A stretch of 64,000 bases of DNA from Apium graveolens (lineage: Eukaryota > Streptophyta > Magnoliopsida > Apiales > Apiaceae). This document shows, piece after piece, positions 35,937 through 46,170 of this stretch. Location: positions 28,923,552 to 28,987,551 of the forward strand of contig NC_133648.1 in NCBI RefSeq assembly GCF_009905375.1. Reading direction: 5' to 3'. Numbering within the stretch: position 1 is the first letter of the stretch; the number at the start of each line of letters is the position of its first letter. The position numbers were made by a program, and so were the translations under genes. The notes beneath the pieces were generated by a model. It saw nothing but the letters and a program-made list of their open reading frames with translations, ran no database searches and was not told where the DNA came from.

Positions 35937-37615
35937 ATTTGCCAAATAAAACATAAAATTTAAAATATTCTAAGTGTGTGCTTCCCCTAAATGTATGCAT
36001 GTGTTTTGAAAAATATTTTTCACATAAATATATTAAAGGTGGAAGTATTGTTGTATATCCCTTGAATTTAATTCCTGCAAAACTGAACAACTTATTAGAT
36101 GAATAAATTTTGATGTAGAATTAATGTCATTTTAGCAAGAATATTTTAAAATTTTCAAATTGGGGGGAGGTCTAATTTCTTCTTCCCCTTTTATTTGGAT
36201 AATAACAAAAAGATGTGAGAGATGTATATAAATTTGCTTCCCCTTAATGTATTATACAGATAATTTTGACTTTAGGAATTCTCTTATTTTTCTAACTTCT
36301 TCTGCTCCCTTTTTTTAAACAAAACTCTGTCCTTTGTTTATGCAAATAGGATAAACTTATATACCATTTTTGGTTCATATTTCTATGAGTGAAGTGATGA
36401 GAAATAGAGTTGCACTTTTATTCACTTAAGTGTTATTTGATTGAAAACTAGTATTTTGATTTATTTTGTTGCAATGTTGGTTTTTACTTTCAAATACAGT
36501 GAGACAGTATTTATAATTTAATGCCAGTGATCTTGGTTCACTTGACTGTATAAGTATAAAACTTGGAGTCATTTTTCTTTTTAGCAACCAATTGTAAACA
36601 AGGTTATATTCAGATTTTTATGACAGAAAAAAATGTAGACCATTTTATCAAGTTAAACAAGACAATATTATAGATTTGATTCATTTATTTGTCCAAGTTT
36701 TTATTTAGATTGAAACAAGTAAAAATGTTAATAACCCTTTTTGACTTTGCAAGTATATCTGCATTTAGGTTATAATTTTTCTTCTGCTAAAGCAGAATTT
36801 GCTAACTTGTTTAAACGAACTTACAATTTTTAAAAAAAAATAGTTCGTTTTGATCTCTGAATGTCAACAAGTTAGTCAGTTAGTAGGTTAGTGTACATCA
36901 AATGATATTATCGATTTTCTATACGACTATTCAAGTTATACAACAAAAAGTTTGATTTTAATACTTCTCACAAACTCTCAAACTGTTCTATGCATTTTAT
37001 ACAATATGTGATCAAAAAAATTGATCTGCTAAAATTCCAAAGTGATGCTGAAGGTACCTGCATACATATATTCAATTCTGCCCAAAGTACAGTTTAAATA
37101 AACAGTAGCCTAAAGAAATTCTGGGGTTATCAACATTAATGTTGCAAAGAACAATAATTTAGAGATTTAACTGCTCAAATTTCGGACTTTAGTTATTATA
37201 GAACTAACTATGTTAGGATTCTATTTTTGACAGTGAGTGATAAACCTGAGTACATGCAAGAGTGAGTTTATATGCTAATAACAGCTTTATACTCCTGGAT
37301 TGAATTTTAAGATCATACCACATTGTTCACATATAATACAGTTTGAGCTAGATATCAGTTAAAATCAACCAACCGAAATTCATACAAATTTAACAGAAGG
37401 TCAACAACAGCTTTGCAAATCCAATAAGATAGTAATGATCAGACTCTATCACAGCATGCCAATCAACAGTTCTTAAAGCAAAAGAACTGAACTTTAAGAA
37501 ACATTAACAACCAACACCCAAACTGGAAACATTACTGAAAGAAATTGAAACAACAAATATGAAGTACAGATAATTTTGGCCCATCAAACAGCAAAAACAA
37601 GTAATACATACTAGA
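35937..37615 (-). other. Element E spacer between aORF and 3' LTR
   Basis: 1.7 kb of AT-rich sequence with no gene seen. It carries two further purine tracts of the AAAAGGGGAAG type close to the LTR. Confidence 0.6.
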
Positions 37616-38887
37616 TTACTCCTTGACAGGAGATTTGTTAACATCAATAAAACCCAGATTTCCATCTATCTTACACAACTCAGGCAGCACAGTAATGTCT
37701 GCCAAACCAACAAACTCATCATCCTTCTGACCAACACCAGCAACTTTATCCTTCCCCTTACCAACACAAACAATCTCATCAGCCTTCTCACCAACTCTCA
37801 TAGGCTCAATTGCCTCCTCACTCACATGCCTTCTTGAGGTAGCTTCAGAATCCTCAAGTAAGCCCTCTTTCCTAAGAATCTTTTCTTCTAGGTAATTAAT
37901 CCTATTGACCAACTTAAGATTGATTACTTTAAGACTGTTTATTTCTACTTTTAGCACTTAAATCTCATTGTTGGTTTTTTCAAGATTAACTATTTTAGGC
38001 ATTTTAATCAGATTCACAGGCTGGGGCTTACACACACTCAAGGGGACTTTATCTTGGTAAAGGGTTTCAACATTAAAGTACTCAATTTGCTTAGCAAAGG
38101 TTTTGATTAGTTTAACTTGATTAATTTCAAACAGAGAGGTCATAAGAAAAGCATATGGCATGTATTCTTCATAAAACCCATTTATCATGTTCAAAATTAT
38201 GACATAGCTTAAGTTAAACTCAACCTTATTAGTTACTAGTTGAAACATTACCTTAAGATCAACAAAATCAAAAACTCTATCTTGTTTTGGTTTAGGGAGA
38301 ATGTTTGCCCTAAGTATGACTTCTAGTTTTTGATATGTGTGTGTGAAGTGTTTAAAGTGTATACCCCAGTTAGACTCACAGAGACCCAAGGCACATCATC
38401 ATCACAGAACAGACCAACATACAACTCAAACTCCGTTTGATCAAAGACAAACTTATCAAAGATATTGATGCATGGTTTTTGCAAAGTATAGCTTTCTAAC
38501 CTCATGGCCTTATGGATAGAGTTACTATCAACTTTCAAATTTAACCCTTGCACATAAAACTCAACAAAATAGACACCATCATCCCTTTGACAGACTTTCC
38601 TGTTCACATAGAATTCACTTATGAGATGCACATGATAGTTCCTACCTCTATAGAACACAAAGTTATCCCATTTAGCAGCAATGATTATCTTAAATAGGTC
38701 ACCCATTTGCTCAACTTCAATCATCATTCCAGTTTGAATGTTTTTCAACATTCTGTTGAGTTTACCAGAATTGGTCAATTTGACCAATGTAGGTTGGGTG
38801 GTGTAAGTGATGGTGGTACAAGGTTTAGAGGAGTAGCATTTATTACTTGATTTGAGTTAGAGTTCCTAACTCTTTGTGTGTATTCAT
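37616..38887 (-). pseudogene. Element E additional ORF (Sirevirus aORF)
   Basis: Likely start at ATG 38,887 (MNTHKELGTL), frameshift near 38,850, then TNSGKLNRMLKN, AAKWDNFVFYRG, VDSNSIHKAMRLE, FELYVGLFCDDDVPW. A frameshift near 38,390 leads to HTYQKLEVILRANILPKP, FDFVDLKVMFQLVTNKVEF and YVIILNMINGF. A TAA at about 37,958-37,963 precedes a coiled coil (INSLKVINLKLVNRINYLEE) and an acidic tail ending at 37,616. Pattern and order (globular domain, then coiled coil) parallel the aORF of element C. No signal peptide or membrane span is visible. Function unknown. Confidence 0.7.
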
Positions 38888-39769
38888 GAGTAATATGATA
38901 TAAAGGTGCTTAGTGTGTGATGTTGTTGTGTTTTTGCTTTTTATGGTGAGGATGGTGATGATTATAGTTTGGGAAGAGTGATTCATGTGGCTGATGTGGT
39001 GAGTTGGTGAATGTTTTTCCATCAATGGTGTCAATGAGAGGGAGAAGCATAGGTGTTCTCCTAAGGTAAAAGTGAGAGTGTCTAGAGTCCATGAAAGTGG
39101 ACAGTGAATGCACAAAGAAGAAATGGAGTGAAATTTAATTTTTGTGTGTGTGATACAATCCATGCAAGGTAAGGTCTTATAAAGAGTTCAAAGAACTCCT
39201 GTTATGCCTTTAAAATAATAAACCTAAGTATGTGTATGCATGGCATGCAAATGCATAATACAGATTTTAAATGTATAGCAGATATAGATGACCTCATGTC
39301 AGTTTGTTCAACAAAGCACTTAAGTAATAAGCACAAAAATCACAGGCATTGTCTTCTTATAGACACTTACTTCTAGTTTTATTTAAATATTAAGTTGACT
39401 ACTACTGATTGTATTTTAATTTTTAGTTGTTTTTATATGAAGGCATTTATGGCAGGGGATATGCAATGCTTATGTATGCAAGGCTTGTGCAGAGAGTAAA
39501 AGGAACTCTCGGTGGCTATGCAGGTGTATTTAATGAAGCATGCATTAAATATCTAATGAGTGTTCATTAATATATTCCTTTTATAAACAAAAGAGTGCAA
39601 AGGAACAGATATTACACAAATGGACAGAGCTTCATTAAATAGGTGCAGTCACTTTGTAACATTATGAATTAAATGACCAAGATTCAAATGTTCATGATTG
39701 ATGTAACTGATTTGGATTCTTTTAGGTTATTTTAATTTCCACTTACATAAATACAATAACCAAATAACA
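38888..39769 (-). other. Element E spacer upstream of the aORF
   Basis: No confident gene. The minus strand has TTTATAAG near 39,176-39,184 about 290 bp before the aORF start, and a CT- and CA-rich stretch after it, so a promoter is possible. Open frames at 38,843-39,163 are low-complexity His/Ser/Thr and probably leader sequence. Confidence 0.5.
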
Positions 39770-39774
39770 CATAT
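39770..39774. other. Target-site duplication of element F, left
   Basis: CATAT directly before TGTGACG. The identical pentamer lies at 53,765-53,769. Confidence 0.93.
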
Positions 39775-40702
39775 TGTGACGACTGAGAATTTTGCGACGT
39801 AATTAAGTCAATAAAGTATGTATTATGTGATATGATTATAATTATGTGACTAAGTGCTGATTAATTGTCTTTTCTGTATATTAGAATATAGGAGCGTAAA
39901 GAAAAACGTTCCAATTTAAAAAGTCAGCTTAGAAGTTAAGCTGTGGGGTCGGGCCGTCAGGTAGAACGAAACCCGTCTTAATAAGGAATTAAAGAATATA
40001 GAATGTGAATTATGTGCGATTGAATGAAATGAATGTTTAAATAAAGTATTTCGTCCTAAGTGACGTGTTGATTGGTAAAAATAACGAGAAGCGTAATCAA
40101 AACGCTGAGCGTCGGGCCGTCGGGCTGAACGTGACCCGGTACGCACAGAAAAGGATAAAGATTAAAGAGGGATAAATTCTATGATCAGACCTGAGTCGTT
40201 ATGTGATTATATATGTGAGATTGTTGTCTGTGTGCATGACTATGTGTTCTATGACATTTTTATGAATTTAAAAGGGATTATGTGATTTAAATAAAGGTTT
40301 AATTAACCTTCGCGCATTTTTATAAAATCATCCGAGTAAGATAAAAACATGGGATTTGTTTTGATATCTTCTTAGTAGTCCTAGAGACTTTTTAAAAATG
40401 ATGAGTGGATTTATTTGGTGGTCTTTGCATTTTTAAATTGATTTTATGTGGAAAAATGTTATTATTACGGCAAGCTTGCAAAATTCATATAAAATCAACC
40501 GTCCGCTCAAAAATCTATTATGAGTAATGGTTAAAAAGCTAATTTCGAGATCTACGTGTTAAAATCGTCACTTGCAACAATTTCTGACTTTCCTAGAGAG
40601 ATATATTTTATATCTAATTTTTGTTACATTTGAGTAAAAAGAAAAGGGACATATAAGCATGAAAAGAATTAGTAAAGTACAAGTTTGCCCTTGTTTTGGT
40701 GG

Positions 40703-40709
40703 TATATAA
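40703..40709 (+). promoter_or_regulatory. TATA box of the element F 5' LTR
   Basis: TATATAA is preceded by GGTGG and followed within 60 bp by a long CT-rich tract rich in CTCTCTCT. The same layout is in the 3' LTR at 50,590. Confidence 0.7.
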
Positions 40710-41082
40710 GACCATTTCTGCCCCCCTTTTCTTTTTCCTCCCCGTGCACCCACTTTCCCCTTCTCTTTTCTTTCTCATACCTCTCTCTCGAACACTCTCA
40801 CTCTCTCTCTCGGCTCTCTCCATCTCTCATCTCTCTCTCTTGCATGCAACACTCAAACCTCACTCAAACTCAAAGATATTACTCTCCTTAGTCTCTACTT
40901 TCGGTATACATCTCACTTGCCATTTGCATGTAAGTGTTGTGTAAGTATTTTGATGATTAATCACTATGGTGGTGTTCAAGGAAATTAATTTCTTGATACA
41001 AAACTATAAGAGTGAATTCAAGAGATTTTTGGGGTCATAATCTCGAGAGGAGACCCGTTATGGGCTCTCTCAAGTTCGACCA

Positions 41083-41113
41083 CCACCGGCTATGATCCAA
41101 GGAGAGCCGGTGG
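41083..41113 (+). other. GC-rich hairpin in the transcribed LTR leader of element F (5' LTR)
   Basis: CCACCGGCT (41,083-41,091) pairs perfectly with AGCCGGTGG (41,105-41,113) across a 13-nt loop. An AGACCC/GGGCTCT near-inverted repeat lies just upstream (41,051-41,068). Both are unchanged in the 3' LTR at 50,973-51,003. A role in packaging or dimerisation is only a guess. Confidence 0.75.
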
Positions 41114-43530
41114 AGTTTCTATGATATGATAATTTGAATTTTAAGCTTTGCATGTTATGGTTTCTTGAAAGTTTGAAAAAGGGTTTTGTATTTTTCTGAA
41201 ACTCAAGTATGTGATTGATAAAATGATTACATTGATTGTTTTAGGAAGTAAATGGATGCGTGTAAGTGATTGTTGCTTAGAAAATCAAAAATTAAGGTTT
41301 GCATGTTGGGTTATACCTCGGCTTTGTGCTAATTAAAAGGGGAATTGAATTTGATGACTTGATCATAGCTTAGTTAATATATCAAGTAATTGCATGTTAG
41401 TTTTAAAGAAGATCAAGTTATGCATGTCAATGTTTAGTCCTTGAGTTGTGAATTTGATTTTTGCCGAATGGAAAATGAGTTTAAAAGGGGTTAATTTGAT
41501 GATTAAGTGGATGCATGTTGATTGAATAAATTGATTAAAGTTGAAGTCACTAGGTAATGCTTGGTTTTGGTGTTTAATGAATTGAATGATTAATTTAAGG
41601 ACTAAAACAAGTGGGAAATGTGATATATAACTTTGCATGTCAAAATTTATCCTTGCATGCATGATTATTAGAAAACCCGAATGGGTTTTATGCTTAAGAA
41701 AGAGAATCAAGTTGATTTCTTTGCTAATTATCTTAAGTGGCTAGTAAGAACTTGATAGCATGACAAAGATTGGGGTGGTGTTTATGTTCGAATTTTGATA
41801 ATTAAAAGAAGGTGTTGATTTTGATTCCTAATGTGATTATGATTCGGATTTTTATTAAAAAGGATGAGGTTAAAGTGAGTAAATGACTCTTGTGAATTGC
41901 ATTAGTTGTGTTTGATTATATGAGATTGAAATGGAATATACATGGTTGTGTTTTGTATGTATGGTTCGAATTAAGGAATAAAAGAAAAAGGGAATTAAAT
42001 CGTTTGTTATTAAGAGCTGTAAGTGAAAGCTATGGTCGTAAAAGAGTTATATTAGTGTGATTTGAGAAAAAGCTAAGGTTAAGCAAGTACGCTTTGATTG
42101 TTAAGTATATAAGGATATAAAAGTTACGAGAAAGGGATATGTTATGTGCTATATGCTATGTGCTTATGTGTATAAGCTATAATCGTATTCTCGAGTCAAA
42201 GATATAATCGAGTTATCGTATGGAGTGATCGTTCCGGAGAGTTGAGAAACTGATTGAGATTTTGATTCTTATTGTAGATTCGAAGCGTGAGGGCATTCAG
42301 GCTAGGAAAGGAAAGGATATACTAGGTGGCAGTAGTTCAACCTTCAGGAAAGCAAATTCAGGCAAGTAACTCTGATTACTTGTGTAAACGATTATAAAGA
42401 GAATGTTGTTCATACCATGTAGAGTATGAAACTGTTTAACTTGTGAAACCTTGATATTGGTTTGAGATACCCTATCTTTAATCTTGATAAACTGCTTACT
42501 GATTCAACATTTGATAATCTGTCCTTTCTGTTCAAGTTAATTATTAAGCCATGAATCGTATTGAACCATGTAATTATCCTTGTTAACCCTGTTTAATGAT
42601 ACCTTATTTCCTGATCACCCTATTGATCCCTAAACAGATGTTGATCCTTCTAACTTAAGTGCCTTGTTATCCTTGATACGGAATCCTTATGAATTGTTCC
42701 TTGTTTATCTTTGAATCACTCCCTGAACTTTGTTTATCTTAAAATCTGACTTAAGAATGAGTTTCGACTTGAAAGAGTCCGAATGATTTCATATTCTTGG
42801 TAATGATAAAATGGATTTTGAAAACCTAATTATTTTCCAACTTAAGGTTTTCTAAATGAATTCCTGATGGATTGGATTGGGACGTAAGAGGCTAGTGGGA
42901 CTAGTCCAGTCATGGTAAGAGGCTAGCAGGGCTAGTCCAACTTAAGGCTGAAATTATGCCGATTGGTACCTTAAAGACCAGAATGGAGGTCGGTACGGGC
43001 TGATCACCCGTATTATAATGGAATGGAAAGATAAAGTGATCCAATCAAGGGTTCTAAATGATTATTTTAAGAGGAAAAAAAAGGAAATGAAACTTTCTGT
43101 TCAGTAAATTGATTCTTGAAAATGAAAATGGTTTACATTGCTTTGAAAAGAGTTGATTATGTTAATGTGAAGCTTGAAGCTCGAGAACCCTGATTCTTAA
43201 ATCTGTTAATCATATGATTGATTTCGTATAATGAAATACTGTTGCTTTCCTCTTTTGAAAGATCTATTCTGATCCTTTAATGATTTGTGATGAATGTTGG
43301 CTACATCCTTCGTTGAGCCTTGTTCCTTAAAAGCTCCATATTATTCCTTCAAAACCTTTCCTTAACCCAAAAAGCTAGAAATCTGCCACCTAGAACAAAC
43401 AAAAGTAGAATACCCTGAGTATGGTAAAGTGTATTATAAAATTGATATTGTAGAACTGCTTTATAGTTACTTGCTGAGTTTTATACTCATATGTTTTGTT
43501 TTAATCTAACCATGGCAGTTAAGCAAGAAG

Positions 43531-44445
43531 ATGGTCAGGCTTAGGCACACTGCTCATAAGAGCGTACCTGGTGGTCCCTACCGTGTTGAGGGCTTCCGGC
43601 TGCCAGAGCAGGTAGTGGTATTTATGAGTGAGCTCGCGCCTAGAAGGAAATGTTTAAAGATACAATGGGTTATCTGTCAGTTCCCAGCCGGAATCGATAT
43701 TGTTTATTTAATAATATTTTGGGTTTGTAAGTTATATTTTATGATTGGTAGTTGTAATCTTATCTCATACTTTATCCTGTTGATCCTGTTAGTAGTTAAT
43801 CGGGGTTTATGCTTATTTAATTACTAGATTAGAGGTGTGTGAGTCCTCATTTCCTAACCCCGAGATTGAGGGCGTCACAAGTTGGTATCAGAGCTACATG
43901 ATCTAGTCCCTAAGACAAGTTAGGATTAAAAAGGGGTATTTTGGGAATATATCTATATCGTGAGAGAATTCGACTCATATAGAGTTGAGTTAGACTATTA
44001 GGTATAGTCTAAGGAAAGTGTTTATTGGTGAAGTGGAAACTAGAGTTAGGGTGTGAGTTAGCTGGAAGCTTTATTTAACCCGAACATTGTTTCTTGGTTG
44101 TTATTTTGTGTTTTCTCTCAGGATCCTAGTAGTGGTAGTGACTCAGACTCAGAGATTAGTTTGACTGGTACCCCAGTGGACCCCATTCCACCCTCTCCAG
44201 AGGAGCCTGTGTATGTTAGTTCAGACCCAGAAGAGGACCCTTCTGAGAGTAGTGAGATCCCTATGCAGATTTCACCCTTGAGGCCAGATTCAGAGACCCC
44301 TGCCCCTGAGCCAGAGTCCGAGATGCCTAAGACTATACCTGTCAGTGTTGGTGGCAAGTTAGCCCAGGATCGAGACTTTGTGTACTCCCGCATTCCTGAG
44401 TTGGGAGCTTTGGTGGATAGGTTGATTCGAGATTCTAGGCAGTAG
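43531..44445 (+). CDS. Element F upstream ORF, two exons, H3-tail-like N-terminus
   Basis: Exon 1 is 43,531-43,611 (27 codons, in the LTR), intron 43,612-44,121 (CAG/GTAGTG to TTTTCTCTCAG/G), exon 2 44,122-44,445 to TAG. The phase is 0 on both sides. The N-terminus reads MVRLRHTAHKSVPGG here and MARLRRTARKSVPGG in the 3' LTR copy, close to histone H3 around Lys9 (TARKS). Exon 2 is acidic and Ser/Pro/Glu-rich (SGSDSDSEIS, EEDPSESSEI) and ends VDRLIRDSRQ. The intron contains the LTR end and the PBS, so the spliced RNA could not be primed. The splice is predicted, not shown. Function unknown. It may be a Gag-independent accessory protein. Confidence 0.5.
43883..43894 (+). other. Primer-binding site of element F (tRNA-iMet type)
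   Basis: TGGTATCAGAGC, three bases after the LTR end CGTCACA. Confidence 0.95.
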
Positions 44446-44447
44446 TG

Positions 44448-44606
44448 ATGGAGGAGTGGAGAGCTAGGATTCAGTTGGTGGAGCAGGTTGCCAGGAGGAG
44501 ATTGGATGAGGGACCATCCACTAGTGATGTTGATGCTGAGGCCCGGAGGCTGCATAAGATCATTCGCTGGATGTTGGTTGTGTTGAGAGAGTTTCTAGAT
44601 AATTAG
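44448..44606 (+). pseudogene. Probable frameshifted continuation of the upstream ORF
   Basis: ATG 44,448 opens 52 codons ending TAG: MEEWRARIQLVEQVARRRL, then SDVDAEARRLHKIIRW. It is amphipathic, helical-looking and Arg/Glu-rich, directly after the stop of exon 2 but in another frame. The unbroken coding character across the stop suggests that the upstream ORF was once about 190 residues long. Confidence 0.45.
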
Positions 44607-45142
44607 ACGGGACTGTTGGTTGAGCCCGTTGATTGTTGTTTTTCAGCACCGGTATGCTTTGGGATACTTGGTCAGATGTCGGGATCCCTTTTTCATTTAT
44701 CTTATTGTATTTTAGATCTGTAGTAGTAGTAGTTGGAAGTTAGGGGTAGATAGGGGATATTTTCCAGTTTTTCCTCTGTTTAACCTTGCTATATTATTGT
44801 ACCTTATTTCAGAACCTGTGATATCCAAAACTATCTTTATGTACTCTTGTTTAAATAAATCCATTGTCTTGCTTTCCATTATGCACCTTAAATATCTCAT
44901 AAACCGTTCTTAATATTATGTTTCTATACAACCATGTTTTCGTATAACCATGTTTAAAGATCATAAAACCTTATTCTGTGCCATGATAAAACAACACTGA
45001 AATGAGAATTATGTAGTAATAGGATTGCATGTGCAAATTGGGTAAAACTTAAAACTCATAAAAGAGATTTTATAGAAAATGTTGTTATATATATGCCATG
45101 CCATCGTATTGCTAAATAATTGCTCAATCAGGTTTGTAAGAA
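44607..45142 (+). other. Element F leader between upstream ORF and gag
   Basis: About 535 bp without gene signal. A splice acceptor-like AATCAG at 45,126-45,131 lies 12 bases before the gag ATG. Confidence 0.5.
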
Positions 45143-46170
45143 ATGGCCAACTCACAGATCACCAAGAAGAGGAAATTCCCACCCAAGACCCAGAAGTAAA
45201 CCCAGAAACCACCATGATGAGCAGACTTGCTCAGCTTTTGCAACAACCTGTGGTACCTAAAGTTGGAAATTTCAAACACTTTTAATCTGTTCATCCCCCA
45301 GAATTCTTAGGTTTGCCAGACCCGATTAAAGCTCAGTCATGGTTGAGAGAAATGGAAAAAGCTTTTGAGTTAGCGGAAGTTAAGGACGACAAGAAAGCTC
45401 AGTATGCAAGTTGTTACCTGAAAGATGAAGCAAGTTTCTGGTGGGAGTCTTCAAAGGCGTTGTTGGAAGGCAAAGACTTAACATGGGAGAAGTTCATTGA
45501 GATGTTTTTGGAGAAGTACTTGCCAAGCTATATGCAAGATCAGTTGGAAATGAAATTTCTGGATCTTAGACAAGAGGATATGTCAGTAGCAGAATATGAA
45601 GTGAAGTTTTCGGAATTGTCTAGATTTGTACCTGAGTATGTGAATACAGAGGAGAAGAAGGCTAAGAGGTTCCAACATGGACTTAGGCCATGGATTAGAA
45701 GTCAAATAGCAATGTTGGAGATCAAGAATTATGCTGCCTTAGTTCAAAAGGCGATAATAGTGGAAGGTGAGCGGGAAGCTGCAAGGAGAGAAAATGAAGG
45801 GAGAAAGAGGAAATTTGAAAGCTCTGAGCAGGAGCAAGGAAGCTCAAAGTTCAGAGGGAAGTTTGGTAAGAATGGTGGAGGTCAGAACCAAAAATTTCAG
45901 AAATTTAAACCCGGTAACGGAGCTCAGAAGAACCGCTTCCAGAAAACTGGACAACCGGGGAAAGACAATAGGCCCCAGATGCAAGAATGCAAGAATTGTG
46001 GAAAGAGACACCCGGGAAGGTGTAATAAGTTGGATATAACGTGTTTCAAGTGCAACTAGAAGGGGCATTACTCTTCAAAATGCCTAAATGGAGTGAGGAA
46101 GCCTGATTTGGCTTGTTTTAAGTGTGGTAAAGTGGGCCATATGGCCAGGAATTGCAAGGTGCCTATTCAG
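45143..46170 (+). pseudogene. Element F gag
   Basis: ATG 45,143 (MANSQIT) is followed by a frameshift. The main frame then runs with a TAA at 45,283 and a TAG at 46,057. The capsid region is clear: HPPEFLGLPDPIKAQSWLRE, ASFWWESSKALLEGKDLTWE, FLEKYLPSYMQDQ, KRFQHGLRPWIRSQIA. It is followed by a basic Gln/Gly/Lys-rich stretch and knuckles (CKNCGKRHPGRC, then CFKCN interrupted by the TAG, then [14 protein letters not shown] near 46,117). It would form the particle, but not as one polypeptide in this copy. Confidence 0.88.

Larger units (their letters stand above)
39775..43879 (+). repeat. 5' LTR of element F
   Basis: 4,105 bp, TGTGACG to CGTCACA (7-bp inverted ends). TATATAA lies at 40,703, followed by a CT-rich leader (40,722-40,850), so U3 is about 950 bp and R-U5 about 3.1 kb. 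It holds a perfect 9-bp stem hairpin (41,083-41,113) and, near its end, the first exon of the upstream ORF. Confidence 0.95.

Noticed and set aside
40614..40944. Ser/Leu- or Arg/Glu-rich frames in the F LTR (also 50,501-50,834)
   Set aside because: They are translations of the CT-rich leader after the TATA box, in several frames at once.
43531..43827. Continuous 98-residue frame from the F LTR ATG
   Set aside because: After codon 27 the product turns hydrophobic and low in coding character and ends before the PBS. The splice-site model explains the start better.
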